The notes under the pieces were generated by a model. It had not been told where the DNA came from. It saw only the letters and a list, made by a program, of their open reading frames with translations, and did not search any database. DNA of 42,870 nucleotides from positions 1 to 42,870 of the forward strand of contig JAINDL010000074.1 in NCBI GenBank assembly GCA_019931245.1, given 5' to 3'. This stretch comes from Bryobacteraceae bacterium CoA2 C42. Its GTDB lineage: Bacteria > Acidobacteriota > Terriglobia > Bryobacterales > Bryobacteraceae. Position 1 is the first letter of the stretch, and each line of letters opens with the position of its first letter. Shown in pieces: positions 9,135 through 17,449 of this stretch. Both the position numbers and the translations under genes were made by a program.

Positions 9135-9632
9135 ATGAGCGACCGGCGTGAGTTCCTGCTTTCTCTTCTGCTCGAACCGGACCAGGAGCGCCCCATGCGG
9201 CGAGCCATCGCCCTGGCGGCCAACAACCCCGCGGCGCCCTACGCGGCGGTGCTGGTGGAGAGCGCCAGCGGCGAGATTGTGGCCGAAGGCTGGAACAAGT
9301 CGCGCCAGAACCCGCTGCTGCACGGCGAGACGGACGCCATCAACCGGTGCGCCGGGGAAAAACCGGGGATCGACTGGACCGCGCTGACCCTGTACACAAC
9401 GGCGGAGCCGTGCCCGATGTGCATGGCGGCCGCGCTCTGGGCGGGTATTCCGAAGGTGGTCTACGGCTCCTCAATTCCGTTTCTGACGGCCCTCGGCGGC
9501 AATCAGATCGATATCCGGGCCAGCGAGGTGGCCCGGCGGACCGGCTTCCGGCAGACCACGGTACTGGGCGGGGTGTTGGAAGAGGAGTGTAACGCCCTCT
9601 TTCTGGCGGCCAAGAAGCTCGCCGCCCGCTGA
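9135..9632 (+). CDS. Nucleoside/guanine deaminase-like protein (CDA fold)
   Basis: The 165-residue protein has both zinc motifs of the cytidine-deaminase superfamily: HGETDAI (about residue 63; His ligand and proton-shuttling Glu) and PCPMCMAA (about 93; two Cys ligands). Length and the TAEPCPMCMAALWAG pattern fit the guanine deaminase/TadA-like branch rather than true cytidine deaminase. The N-terminus MSDRREFLLSLLLEP carries an RREFL pattern like a Tat motif, but the hydrophobic part is too short for a convincing signal. The ATG at 9135 is preceded by GATACT with a 6-nt gap and no Shine-Dalgarno sequence, suggesting a leaderless transcript. A compact terminator follows. Confidence 0.8.
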   Translation: MSDRREFLLSLLLEPDQERPMRRAIALAANNPAAPYAAVLVESASGEIVAEGWNKSRQNPLLHGETDAINRCAGEKPGIDWTALTLYTTAEPCPMCMAAALWAGIPKVVYGSSIPFLTALGGNQIDIRASEVARRTGFRQTTVLGGVLEEECNALFLAAKKLAAR

Positions 9633-9642
9633 AATAACAAAA

Positions 9643-9661
9643 CGAAGCCAACTTCGCTTTT
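9643..9661 (+). terminator. Small Rho-independent terminator, possibly bidirectional
   Basis: A 5-bp CGAAG/CTTCG stem with a CCAA loop is followed by CTTTT and preceded by AAAA. It sits between the convergent deaminase and TPP-enzyme genes and could stop transcription from either side. Confidence 0.55.
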
Positions 9662-9716
9662 GCCGGAGACCCCGGGTCCCGAGCGCAGACAAGGGTCAGG
9701 GCCGGGGCGCCGGGAG

Positions 9717-11231
9717 CTACAGCAGAGCCTCGATGACGCTCGGACCCCGTTCCCGCAGGCAGCGGGCGAAGTGTTCGACAAATCCCTCCACGGTCTCCAC
9801 CCGCACCGCCGGCACCCCCAGCCCCTCCGCAATCCGGACAAAGTCCAGCGGCGGGGTCCCGATATCCACCATGGCGCCGGCACGCTCCCCAAAGCCGTTC
9901 GCCCCCGTGCGCCGCATCTCGACATCCAGAATCTGATAGCGGCGGTTGGCAAAGATTACGGTCACCACGTCCAGCCTTTCGCGCGCCATCGTCCACCAGG
10001 CCTGCGGCGTGTACAACGCGCTACCATCGCCCTCGAGCGCCACCACCTTACGGCCGGGACACGCCATGGCCGCGCCAACCGCCACCGGCAGCCCCTGGCC
10101 GATCGAGCCGCCCGTCACCGGCAGATAGTCAAAGCGCCGGGCGTGGCGCAGGGCCGCCAAGACCGGCGGTCCGGAAGAGACCATCTCGTCGGAGAGAATC
10201 GCCTCGGGCGGCAGCAGCGCGGCGATCGCCTGGCCCAACGCTTCGAGCGTCAGCGGGCCCGGCGGGGGGACGGGCAGAGCCGGCGGCTCGTCCCAGGAGG
10301 CCGGCGGCAGCGGCTCGGCCAGCGCGGCCAGCGCGGCGAGACCATCCTGCCCGGGAGTGGCGAGTTCGTGGACACGGCAGCCCTCCGGGGCAAGGTAGCT
10401 GGCTTCGTCCGGGTAACCAAAGAAAGAGACGGGAGCCTTGGCTTCGAGCAGGACCAGGTCCGTCAACCCCGCCAGTTGGGCCTGCGCCGGTCCCGGGAAG
10501 TAGGCGATCCGCTCCGGCTGGAAACCGCCGCGGCCCATGGTCATCCGGGCGGCATTGCGGTCGATCAGTACGCGCCAGCCGGCGGCGGCGAGGCGCGCGG
10601 CGAGGGCAAGGCCCCGCTCGCCGGTGGTCTGGCCGCCGAGGAGCAGACCCCACTTCCCTGCTCCGCCGAGCGGCGGCACGACGGGCGCCGGGGGCGGCGC
10701 GGGCGGGACCGGCTCGCCGATGGGGCCGCCGGGCGACCAGGAGAAGTCGGCGGGAATGATCAGGTGCGCAATCGAGCCCGGGTAGCGGCGGGCCGCGCTG
10801 ACGACGCGGGCGGCAGTGGGGCCCATGGCTTCGGCCGATGCGAGGCGGAACACTTCGGCCGAGACCGTGGAGGCGAAGGCGGCGATATCGGCGGTGAGCG
10901 GGGCGTCGTAGGCGAGGTGCCGGGTGGAGTGCTCGCCAATGAGGCTGACGATGGGGGTGCGGGCCTTGCGGGCGTTGTGGAAGTTGGCGAGGCCATTGGC
11001 GAGGCCGGGCCCAAGATGGAGCAGCGTGGCGGCGGGCTTGCCGGTCATGCGGGCGTAGCCATCGGCGGCGCCGGAGCAGACCCCTTCGAACAGGCACAGC
11101 ACGCCGCGCATGGCGGGGACGCGGTCGAGCGCGGCGACGAAATGCATCTCCGAGGTCCCCGGGTTGGCAAAGCAAAGCTCGACGCCGTGGGCGACCAGGG
11201 TACGCAGGAGAACTTCGGCTCCGGTCATCAT
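9717..11231 (-). CDS. Thiamine pyrophosphate-dependent enzyme (acetolactate synthase/benzoylformate decarboxylase-like)
   Basis: The 504-residue protein has the three-domain POX/ALS architecture. The N-terminal pyrimidine-binding domain contains the activating Glu in LFEGVCSGAADGYARMTG (about residue 48). A Pro/Ala-rich middle domain follows, then a C-terminal PP-binding domain with GDGSALYTPQAWWT and the downstream Asn (about 400-430). The middle domain is reduced compared with true acetolactate synthase, so a 2-oxoacid decarboxylase or related lyase is more likely than branched-chain amino-acid synthesis. The substrate is not determined. GGAGGAGAAGTC lies directly before the ATGATG start. 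It follows the Gfo/Idh gene by 21 bp, suggesting one operon. Confidence 0.8.
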   Translation of the reverse strand: MMTGAEVLLRTLVAHGVELCFANPGTSEMHFVAALDRVPAMRGVLCLFEGVCSGAADGYARMTGKPAATLLHLGPGLANGLANFHNARKARTPIVSLIGEHSTRHLAYDAPLTADIAAFASTVSAEVFRLASAEAMGPTAARVVSAARRYPGSIAHLIIPADFSWSPGGPIGEPVPPAPPPAPVVPPLGGAGKWGLLLGGQTTGERGLALAARLAAAGWRVLIDRNAARMTMGRGGFQPERIAYFPGPAQAQLAGLTDLVLLEAKAPVSFFGYPDEASYLAPEGCRVHELATPGQDGLAALAALAEPLPPASWDEPPALPVPPPGPLTLEALGQAIAALLPPEAILSDEMVSSGPPVLAALRHARRFDYLPVTGGSIGQGLPVAVGAAMACPGRKVVALEGDGSALYTPQAWWTMARERLDVVTVIFANRRYQILDVEMRRTGANGFGERAGAMVDIGTPPLDFVRIAEGLGVPAVRVETVEGFVEHFARCLRERGPSVIEALL

Positions 11232-11252
11232 GACTTCTCCTCCTTGACCGCC

Positions 11253-12539
11253 TTAGAGCTTCACCTTGGCCGTGTCGGGGTTCCAGGAGACGCGGGTCCG
11301 GTGGCGATAGGCGAGATTGCACAGGTGCGCGGCGGCGGCGGCGAAGTGGCCTTCTTCGGCGTTTTCCCGGCTGGGCTTGTTGTTCCGGATCGAGTCGAGG
11401 AAGTACCAGTTGTGGGACTGGCCGCGTTCGACCGGGATCTCCCGGGCCTCGGGGCGGGCCGGGCGCGCTTCGCCCGCGAACCGCGCCAGATACTCCTCGC
11501 GCAGCTTCTTCGGGAAGTTCAGGCTGCCGTACTCCTGGGCGTTGCCGGATTTGCGCTCCGGGGTTAGCTCAAGGCGGTTGAAGGTGACGAGCAGGGTTCC
11601 TTCATCCCCGTAGATAAGGATCCCGCGCGGCTGCTGGCCGTTGGCCTGGTTGACGTAAACGTCCACCAGAAAGCCCTCCGGGTACTCGAGCAGCGAATTC
11701 ATCACATCGGGTACCGTGCGGCCGTCCTTCCACTTGGCGAGCACGCCCTGCGAGACGGCCGACAGCGGAGCGCGCACCCCCATGATTTCGTGCATCTGCG
11801 TGAACTGATGGACGAACAGATCGGCGGCGACCCCGCCCGAGTAGTCCCAGAAGCGGCGCCACTGAAAGACGATCGCCGGGTCGAAGGCCCTCTTCTTCGC
11901 GCGGCCCTGCCAGGTGGACCAGTCGATGGTCTTCTCGGAGGCATCCGGGGGCACCGGGTACTGCCAGGCGCCCTCGGCGGAGTTGCGATGGTTGGCCATG
12001 CGGATCATGTTCACCTTGCCGAGAGCGCCGCTGGCGACGATTTCGCGGGCCTTGGCGGTGAGGGCCGAGGTCTTGGCCTGGCTGCCGACCTGGAGGACCT
12101 TGCCGCTGGCCCGGGCGGCGGCGATGATGCGAGGGCCTTCGGCGATGGACCAGGTCATCGGTTTCTCGATGTAGACGTGCTTGCCGGCGGAGAGGGCGTC
12201 GAGGGTGATCTTTTCGTGCCAGTGATCCGGGGTGGCGATGACGACGGCGTCGATCTCCTTCCTGTCGAGGAGGGCCCGGTAGTCGCGGCCGGTCCAGATG
12301 GCGTGGCCGAGTTGCTCTTGGGCGCGCTGCCGGCAGCCATCGTACAGATCGGCGACGGCGAGGCCGCGGCCGCCGGGGACGGCGGCGAACTCGTCGATGA
12401 GCTGTTTGCCGCGGACACCGCTGCCGATGAAGCCCAGCCGCACCTCGCCGGCGCCGGACTGGGCCAGGGCGGCCGCGGCGGGGCCGAGAGTGTAGACGAC
12501 CGAGGCGGAGCGGAGGAAGGTGCGGCGAGTCGAAGCCAT
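11253..12539 (-). CDS. Gfo/Idh/MocA family oxidoreductase with Tat signal
   Basis: The 428-residue protein begins with a clear twin-arginine signal (STRRTFLRSAS, then a hydrophobic stretch ending ALAQ near residue 27), so it is exported folded, probably with its cofactor. The Rossmann nucleotide-binding motif GFIGSGVRGKQL follows at about residue 36. The family EKPM motif (HVYIEKPMTWS, about 118) and the substrate-domain HQFTQMHEIMG are present. Such exported members in Acidobacteria and Planctomycetes act on sugars or glycosides through a tightly bound NAD(P). The start at 12539 is preceded by TACCCT with a 7-nt gap. It is the first gene of a likely pair with the TPP enzyme. Confidence 0.85.
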   Translation of the reverse strand: MASTRRTFLRSASVVYTLGPAAAALAQSGAGEVRLGFIGSGVRGKQLIDEFAAVPGGRGLAVADLYDGCRQRAQEQLGHAIWTGRDYRALLDRKEIDAVVIATPDHWHEKITLDALSAGKHVYIEKPMTWSIAEGPRIIAAARASGKVLQVGSQAKTSALTAKAREIVASGALGKVNMIRMANHRNSAEGAWQYPVPPDASEKTIDWSTWQGRAKKRAFDPAIVFQWRRFWDYSGGVAADLFVHQFTQMHEIMGVRAPLSAVSQGVLAKWKDGRTVPDVMNSLLEYPEGFLVDVYVNQANGQQPRGILIYGDEGTLLVTFNRLELTPERKSGNAQEYGSLNFPKKLREEYLARFAGEARPARPEAREIPVERGQSHNWYFLDSIRNNKPSRENAEEGHFAAAAAHLCNLAYRHRTRVSWNPDTAKVKL

Positions 12540-12744
12540 AGCTATCAGGGTACTGTACGGCAGCCGTGCCGGGAGGCCGGGCCAAAGCACAAACCGATTA
12601 CGGATTTTCGCGGCGCGAGCGCCGGGACTTCCCGGTCCGGCGCGGATGAGAACTTAGAGGCCGGACCCGGACTACCATACTGAAATTACATAGTAAGTCC
12701 TTAGTGAGGCGCCCGTGCGCCGCGCTCAGGCCATAGGTATCAAC

Positions 12745-13524
12745 ATGAGACACTTATTTCGACTTTCCATTGCCGCGGCTGGGTTTGCCTTTGCGGCGAT
12801 CAGCCCACTAAGTGCGGCCACGCTGATTACAAATGACCGTGGCGAATGGCTGTCCGGCGTATCCGGACTGCTCACGCTGAATCTCGACACTTTCGCTAGC
12901 GGAGCCACGGGCGGCTCCTTTGCCGTGGGAAACACGGTGCAACCCGGCAATATGGCTTTCTACAGCAATATGAACGGTTATTTCAACAATAACTTCCAGA
13001 TTACCGGGTCCACTGGTTCCGGGAACTTTCTCGGCCACACGCTGGCTTCCGCTGCCCAGACCTGGAATAACTGGGGAACCGGCGCCTTCCTGTTGAGCGA
13101 CACCAAAACCAGCACTAATTCGATTTCTCTCCGCGTGACCTTCCGGTCGGGCGGCGTTGCGACCCCGGTAAACGCCTTTGGTTTTGCGCTGGGATTAGGC
13201 GGCAACAGCGGCGCTTCCGGAACGATCACGGTGACGCCGCAAGGCCTGGGACCGCAGACGGTGACGACTTTCAATCAAGCTTCCGGCCTTAAGTTTTTCG
13301 GCGTCACGAGCGATACGCAGACGTTTGGTTTCGCCGACATCACGGTGCCCGATGTGAGTCGTTACATCATTCTCGATACCATCGAACAGGGCGTCTACAC
13401 GGCCCCCCCGCCCCCGGCGCCGCCCCCCTCGGAGGTTCCGGATGCGGCGACTTTGTTGTGCGTCGGCACGGGCTTGGCGGGGCTGGGTATGTTGCGCCGC
13501 GGGCGGGCCATGGGGTTGATTTAA
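12745..13524 (+). CDS. PEP-CTERM-like secreted protein of unknown function
   Basis: The 259-residue protein starts with a signal peptide (MRHLFRLSIAAAG to LSAA, about residues 1-25). It continues as a Gly/Ser/Thr/Asn-rich beta-type region typical of PEP-CTERM surface proteins, has a Pro-rich spacer, and ends with a sorting-like segment: VPDAATLLCVGTG, a hydrophobic helix, then MLRRGRA. The usual VPEP is here VPDA, a relaxed form. Proteins of this kind are processed by an exosortase and linked to exopolysaccharide or cell-surface structures; no exosortase gene is in the window. The start at 12745 is preferred over the upstream GTG (12715) because it gives a standard signal peptide. A strong terminator follows. 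Confidence 0.75.
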   Translation: MRHLFRLSIAAAGFAFAAISPLSAATLITNDRGEWLSGVSGLLTLNLDTFASGATGGSFAVGNTVQPGNMAFYSNMNGYFNNNFQITGSTGSGNFLGHTLASAAQTWNNWGTGAFLLSDTKTSTNSISLRVTFRSGGVATPVNAFGFALGLGGNSGASGTITVTPQGLGPQTVTTFNQASGLKFFGVTSDTQTFGFADITVPDVSRYIILDTIEQGVYTAPPPPAPPPSEVPDAATLLCVGTGLAGLGMLRRGRAMGLI

Positions 13525-13552
13525 CGGAAAGGCTTGGCAAGTAAGGAAGCTC

Positions 13553-13595
13553 GACCGGCGCCGTGCTCAGTCTCACACGGCGCCGGTCCGTTTTT
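13553..13595 (+). terminator. Strong Rho-independent terminator
   Basis: Perfect 13-bp inverted repeat (13553-13565 with 13576-13588, GACCGGCGCCGTG and its complement), a 10-nt loop, and a T5 run at 13591-13595. It ends the PEP-CTERM-like gene. Confidence 0.9.
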
Positions 13596-13623
13596 GCGCG
13601 GCGGAAGAGTGCGGAGAGCGGGG

Positions 13624-14841
13624 TTAGCGGGGTCGCCGGAACACGGAGGTGTCCGGATGGTAGTGGCGCCAGTCGAACCAATAATCCCGGATCAGTTCGA
13701 TCCGGTCAAGACAGGCCCCGGCGACTGGACCCGCGATGGCGCAGCCTTGAAAGTTCCAGCGGCTGCCGGTGACCTCGTCCATGAGCAGAGCGCCCGGTTC
13801 GCCGGTGAGGCGGTAGAAATCGGTCGGGACTCCGGAGACGGGCAGTTGCGCGCGGAAGGCGCGGATAGAACGGTTATCCGGGCCGAGGACGATGGCGATG
13901 GGCAGGGCGCCGAGACGGTCGAGCACGAGTGCTTCGCGGAGGAGGAGTTCGTGTGGGTAGGCCCGGGAGGCGCCGCCGGCCTCCACGCCCAACACGAGGG
14001 TGCGGGGCTGCAGTCCGGGCTCGGCGTAGCTCAGCACGGTGGGGGTGTTTTGCATCTTCGCCTCCCAGTCGCGGGCCGCATAGCGGGCGGCGTCGCGGGG
14101 CGCAGCGGCAAGCAGGGTGCCGGTGGGCTGTTCGGCTTTCCAGAGGCCGAAGGTCAGTTCGTCGGAAGGGACGAGTTCGAGTTGGCGCCCGGCCAGCGGC
14201 CCGGAGATAGCAAGGCCGCTGATCTGCTGCCAAAACGTACCGGTTTGCTCATCGCGCATGAGAAAGTTCTGATTGTTGATGCCCGCCAGCCGGAAGGTTA
14301 ACGTCAACTGGGCCACCGAACGCTTCCACACCAGACCGGTGTGACAGAGCGTTCAATACGTTGCCACGATGGGCACGCCTCCGGCGGTGTCGTTGACGAT
14401 GTGATGGTAGGCGATGGCGCGGACCGGATAGGCCCGGGCGTCGCCGCGCTGCTCGATCGCCAGCACCATCTCGTCAGCGGCCAATCGGGCCACCGCGGCC
14501 GATTCAAAAGCGGGCTGGTCGATGGGGTGGAACATCAGTTCAAAGACGTTTACCCGGACAGCGGCAGAGGCCAGAAGGGTGAGGAGCAGGGCGCCGGCAG
14601 CCGCGACTTTGGCGGACCGGCGGGTCAGGAGGTGGCGGAAACGGTAGATGGCCACGGCCGTTGTCCCCAGACACAGCAGGGTCCCGGCGGGCCGCAGGCG
14701 CAGGACGAGCAGCGCCGCCTCCAACTCGCGCGGGCCCTGGGCGCGGAAGGGACGGATGACGTAGAGGGGATAGAGGGCGCCACAGAGCGCGAGGCCCGCG
14801 CAGGCGGCCAACAGAAGCCAGAGGCGTCGGTGGTTCATCAC
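13624..14841 (-). CDS. DUF3179 membrane protein with in-frame UGA: probable selenoprotein (Sec163)
   Basis: Two open segments, 14841-14356 and 14352-13624, are in the same frame and separated only by one TGA (14355-14353). Joined, they give 405 residues with the full DUF3179 pattern. There are three hydrophobic segments in the first 110 residues, then ARAYPVRAIAYHHIVNDTAGG, then TY-(UGA)-TLCHTG, then NNQNFLMRDEQTGTFWQQISG, a second ARAYP-like repeat (SRAYPHELLLREAL), DEVTGSRWNFQG and a C-terminal WFDWRHYHPDT. The family normally has TYCPLC here, so the UGA replaces the first Cys and the second (Cys166) is kept, giving UxxC. A SECIS-like hairpin follows. Export orientation and redox function are inferred. 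The rival explanation is a nonsense mutation. The start is GTG at 14841 or ATG at 14838; TATCGT lies 6 nt before the GTG. Confidence 0.8.
14321..14355 (-). promoter_or_regulatory. UGA codon with bacterial SECIS-like hairpin
   Basis: Reading the mRNA (minus strand), the UGA at 14355-14353 is followed after 15 nt by the loop GGUCU (14337-14333). The loop is closed by a perfect 6-bp stem CACACC/GGUGUG. A lower stem CGCU/AGCG (14351-14348 with 14324-14321) is separated by a small internal loop (CUGU/GA). The E. coli fdhF SECIS, as I recall it, also presents GGUCU in its apical loop 18 nt after the UGA, where SelB contacts the G and U. Bacterial SECIS elements sit directly downstream of the UGA inside the coding region, as here. 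The spacing is slightly short and no 5' bulged U is obvious, so this is strong but not conclusive. Confidence 0.65.
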
Positions 14842-14927
14842 CTGGGTACGATACGCTCTCGCGCCAAGGATCCCAATAGTAGGTTTCGACTACTGGCGGA
14901 ACGACGGCGGGCGGTTCGTCTGCGGGG

Positions 14928-14933
14928 TATAGT
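14928..14933 (+). promoter_or_regulatory. -10 element TATAGT, leaderless start
   Basis: TATAGT lies 7 nt before the ATG at 14941, so transcription would begin at or next to the start codon. The 7-nt gap (TTTCTCT) holds no Shine-Dalgarno sequence. No convincing -35 is visible. Confidence 0.5.
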
Positions 14934-14940
14934 TTTCTCT

Positions 14941-15798
14941 ATGCCTTCGGTTCCGCTTTCCATTCCGGCCGGCGCCTGCGACTGCCACACCCATATTTTC
15001 GGCAACTACCCGCTCGTGGCGGAGCGCCGTTACACGCCCGAGCCCGCGGGGCCGGAGGCGATGGCGGCGCTGCACCGGTCCCTGGGGATTGAGCGGGTGG
15101 TGATCGTGACGCCGAGCGTTTACGGGGTGGACAACACGAGCACGCTGGACGGTATTCGGGCGCGGGGCGGGACGGCGCGGGGGATTGCCGTGGTTGACGA
15201 TCAGGTGGGCGAGGCGGAGTTACGAAGGCTGGCGGCGGGAGGAATCCGGGGCATCCGGCTGAATCTGGCAACGGCCGGGGTGGACGACCCGGTGGTGGCG
15301 GCGGCGCGTCTGCGTTGGTCGGCGGAGTTGGTGGGCGGCCTGGGGTGGCACGTGCAGGTGTATACGACGCCGGTGGTGATTGCGGCGCTGGCGAAGGTGG
15401 TGGCGGGTCTCGGGGTACCGGTGGTGTTCGACCACTTTGGTGGGGCAACGGCGGCACTGGGCGTGCGGCAGAGCGGGTTTGCTGAGTTATTGAAGCTGGT
15501 GGAGGCCGGGCAGGCGTATGTAAAGATCTCCGGGGCATATCATGTCTCGCGGCGGGGCCCCAACTATCCCGATTGCGCGCCGCTGGCGCAGGCGCTGCTT
15601 GCGGCCAACGCCGAGCGGGTGCTGTGGGGCACGGACTGGCCGCACCCCCCGGCACCCTCGCCGGCGCCGCTACGGCCGGCGCCGGCGAGGACGATCAACG
15701 ATGGTTTGCTGCTGCAGCAGTTGGGGGTGTGGGCGCCGGATGCAGCGGTGCGGGAGAGGATTCTCGTGACGAATCCGGCGCGCTTGTACGGTTTCTGA
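14941..15798 (+). CDS. Amidohydrolase family protein (2-pyrone-4,6-dicarboxylate lactonase-like)
   Basis: The 285-residue TIM-barrel protein has the metal-dependent hydrolase signatures of the amidohydrolase_2 group. These are CDCHTHIFG (about residue 14), the strand-end segment VPVVFDHFGG (about 160), KISGAYHVS with the conserved Lys (about 195), and WGTDWPHP (about 225). Segment order and length resemble LigI-type lactonases and related dicarboxylate or cyclic-ester hydrolases. The true substrate is unknown. It is divergent from the DUF3179 gene across about 100 bp that should hold both promoters. The likely leaderless start is described separately. Confidence 0.8.
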   Translation: MPSVPLSIPAGACDCHTHIFGNYPLVAERRYTPEPAGPEAMAALHRSLGIERVVIVTPSVYGVDNTSTLDGIRARGGTARGIAVVDDQVGEAELRRLAAGGIRGIRLNLATAGVDDPVVAAARLRWSAELVGGLGWHVQVYTTPVVIAALAKVVAGLGVPVVFDHFGGATAALGVRQSGFAELLKLVEAGQAYVKISGAYHVSRRGPNYPDCAPLAQALLAANAERVLWGTDWPHPPAPSPAPLRPAPARTINDGLLLQQLGVWAPDAAVRERILVTNPARLYGF

Positions 15799-15815
15799 GG
15801 CGGCCGCGGGCCGGA

Positions 15816-16736
15816 TCAGGCGTAGAGGCCGATGGGGACGCCGATGGTGGGGTCGACGACCACCGAGCGAACCGGGAAGGCCTGGTTCCCGACGCCCGGC
15901 ACCTTGATGATAGTCGTCGAAGTGACCGGGTAGCGGACTTTGGTGATGGTGATGGTGGCTAGCGCCGAGACGCCGGGGGCCGCCTTGTCGATCTCGTCTT
16001 TGATCTGCAGATTGACATTGGCGGTGAGGTCCTTGACGCCGCCGCGGACCTGCTTTTCGATGTCGCCCTTGCTGTGACACAGACCGGTAATCCAATCCGG
16101 CCCCGGAAGATCGATGTCGATCTCTTCGACCGAGAGGCGGACGAGTTCGGCAAGGTCATCGGAGGTGGAGGGCTTGACGTGAATCTCGAATTTGATTTCG
16201 GCACCACTCTTTTCGGCGGTGCACTTGATGGCGTTCGAACCGATGGCGGCTGTGACCTTATCGAGCTTGAGGCTCTTCTTCAATTTCGCGGCCTCCTTGC
16301 TGATTTCACTCGCAGGGATGCCCTGGTCGTCGGGGGTGGTCGAGGAGTAGACGTAGATCTTCTGGGCCGCACCGGTGACTTTGTCGAGGGCGAAGGGGGC
16401 GGAGCGGTAGAGCGGGGCCAAGACTTCGAGGGAGGGGATACCGGGCAGATTGACGTTGACCAACGAAGATTCGTAGGCGATCAGGCGGCCGCGGAAAGAC
16501 TTGAAGCCGTCGGGAACTTCGACGGAGAAGTCGCCGGCGGCGTTGGCGTCGGCCTTGTAGATCATGTTGGGAATGAAACTGCCACTGAAGGCGTTGAGCG
16601 GGGCGTCGGTGGCGACGTGGATCTTGGCCTTGCCAAAGTTGACGAAGCCGGCGACGGGTTTGCCACCCGTCTTGAGAAAGCTGACAACAAACGAATTGAT
16701 GTCGGTGATGCGATGGAGCCTGCCTTTGATTTTCAT
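15816..16736 (-). CDS. Hypothetical protein (306 aa)
   Basis: I do not recognise this protein. The start at 16736 (MKIKGRLHR) is chosen because GAGGT lies upstream. There is no signal peptide or membrane segment. The first 100 residues look beta-rich, with a KPVAGFVNFGKAKIHVATDAPLNAF region followed by GDFSVEVPDGF, resembling carboxypeptidase-regulatory or transthyretin-like sandwich domains. The middle is Lys/Ala-rich and probably helical, and the C-terminal part is Val/Ile/Thr-rich. It converges on the amidohydrolase gene with an 18-bp gap and lies 47 bp downstream of miaE on the same strand. Confidence 0.55.
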   Translation of the reverse strand: MKIKGRLHRITDINSFVVSFLKTGGKPVAGFVNFGKAKIHVATDAPLNAFSGSFIPNMIYKADANAAGDFSVEVPDGFKSFRGRLIAYESSLVNVNLPGIPSLEVLAPLYRSAPFALDKVTGAAQKIYVYSSTTPDDQGIPASEISKEAAKLKKSLKLDKVTAAIGSNAIKCTAEKSGAEIKFEIHVKPSTSDDLAELVRLSVEEIDIDLPGPDWITGLCHSKGDIEKQVRGGVKDLTANVNLQIKDEIDKAAPGVSALATITITKVRYPVTSTTIIKVPGVGNQAFPVRSVVVDPTIGVPIGLYA

Positions 16737-16783
16737 AGAGAGTTCTACCTCATCGGCAAAGTGGCAGGAGGCTCTCCAGCGTT

Positions 16784-17398
16784 TCAAAGACCGGAATGAA
16801 TGAGGGAACCGGGTTTCTGGGCGGCCAGGATTTCGGCCTCTGTATCAAGCCACTGCGACCAGTTTGCCGCCACGACATCGGGCGCGGCGATCTTGTTGGC
16901 AAGCTTGAGAAAGATCTTGTAGTGACCCATCTCGGAGGCAAACAGCGCGTGATAGAACCGGGCCAGATCGGGCTCCTGCTCCGCGGCCGCCGCGGCCAGG
17001 ACGGCGAAGCGTTCGCAGGAGCGGGCCTCGATCAGGGCGGAGACACAGAGGCGGTCGAGCAGCTCTTCGCCGCCGCCGTTGCGCACGCGGGCGCGCAGGG
17101 CGCGGGGGTAAGCGGCTTTATGGGACCGGACGAGGCGGCCGCCGCGCTTGATGAGGACGCGGGTGACCTGGGCCAGATGGGCGGCTTCGTCACGGGCGAC
17201 GCTCGTGAGGGCTTCGACCCAGCCGGGGAGCCAGGTGTTGGGCCAGCGGGTCATCAGGTCCATGGCGTTCTGCGCGGCCTTCATCTCGAGAAAGGCGTGG
17301 TCGTTGAGGAGCGCGACGGGATCGGCGAGGGCGATGTGGCCCCAGGCGAGCGGGGTGCGGGTGCGCAGCGGCAGGGAGTCTACGGATGCGGGGGGCAA
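16784..17398 (-). CDS. miaE: tRNA-(ms2io6A)-hydroxylase MiaE
   Basis: The ferritin-like di-iron monooxygenase hydroxylates the isopentenyl side chain of ms2i6A37 in tRNA. The 204-residue length is typical. The four-helix-bundle ligand motifs are all visible: FLEMKAAQNAMDL (about residue 37), ARDEAAHLAQ (about 69), IEARSCERF (about 124) and SEMGHYKIF (about 153), giving the expected Glu/ExxH pairs. The only start that keeps the N-terminus is a TTG at 17398, with TACCCT and GAGG close upstream, so the start is tentative. miaA and miaB, which make its substrate, are not in the window. Confidence 0.88.
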   Translation of the reverse strand: MPPASVDSLPLRTRTPLAWGHIALADPVALLNDHAFLEMKAAQNAMDLMTRWPNTWLPGWVEALTSVARDEAAHLAQVTRVLIKRGGRLVRSHKAAYPRALRARVRNGGGEELLDRLCVSALIEARSCERFAVLAAAAAEQEPDLARFYHALFASEMGHYKIFLKLANKIAAPDVVAANWSQWLDTEAEILAAQKPGSLIHSGL

Positions 17399-17449
17399 AC
17401 CTCAGGGTAGCGCACAAGCCGGCGGGACGGGACGGGTTAGGATAGAAAG

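Noticed and set aside
9660-11567. Long plus-strand open frame across the TPP enzyme and part of the Gfo/Idh gene
   Set aside because: The composition is Gly/Arg-rich with no motif, it spans two clear genes on the other strand, and it has no plausible start context.
14329-14355. DUF3179 region as two separate genes, the second starting at the GTG at 14331
   Set aside because: The GTG lies inside the hairpin without a Shine-Dalgarno sequence. Both halves belong to one known domain, share the frame, and the stop sits exactly on a conserved Cys position.
14321-14355. Frameshift as the cause of the DUF3179 split
   Set aside because: Upstream and downstream segments are in the same frame; only the TGA codon interrupts, so no indel is needed.
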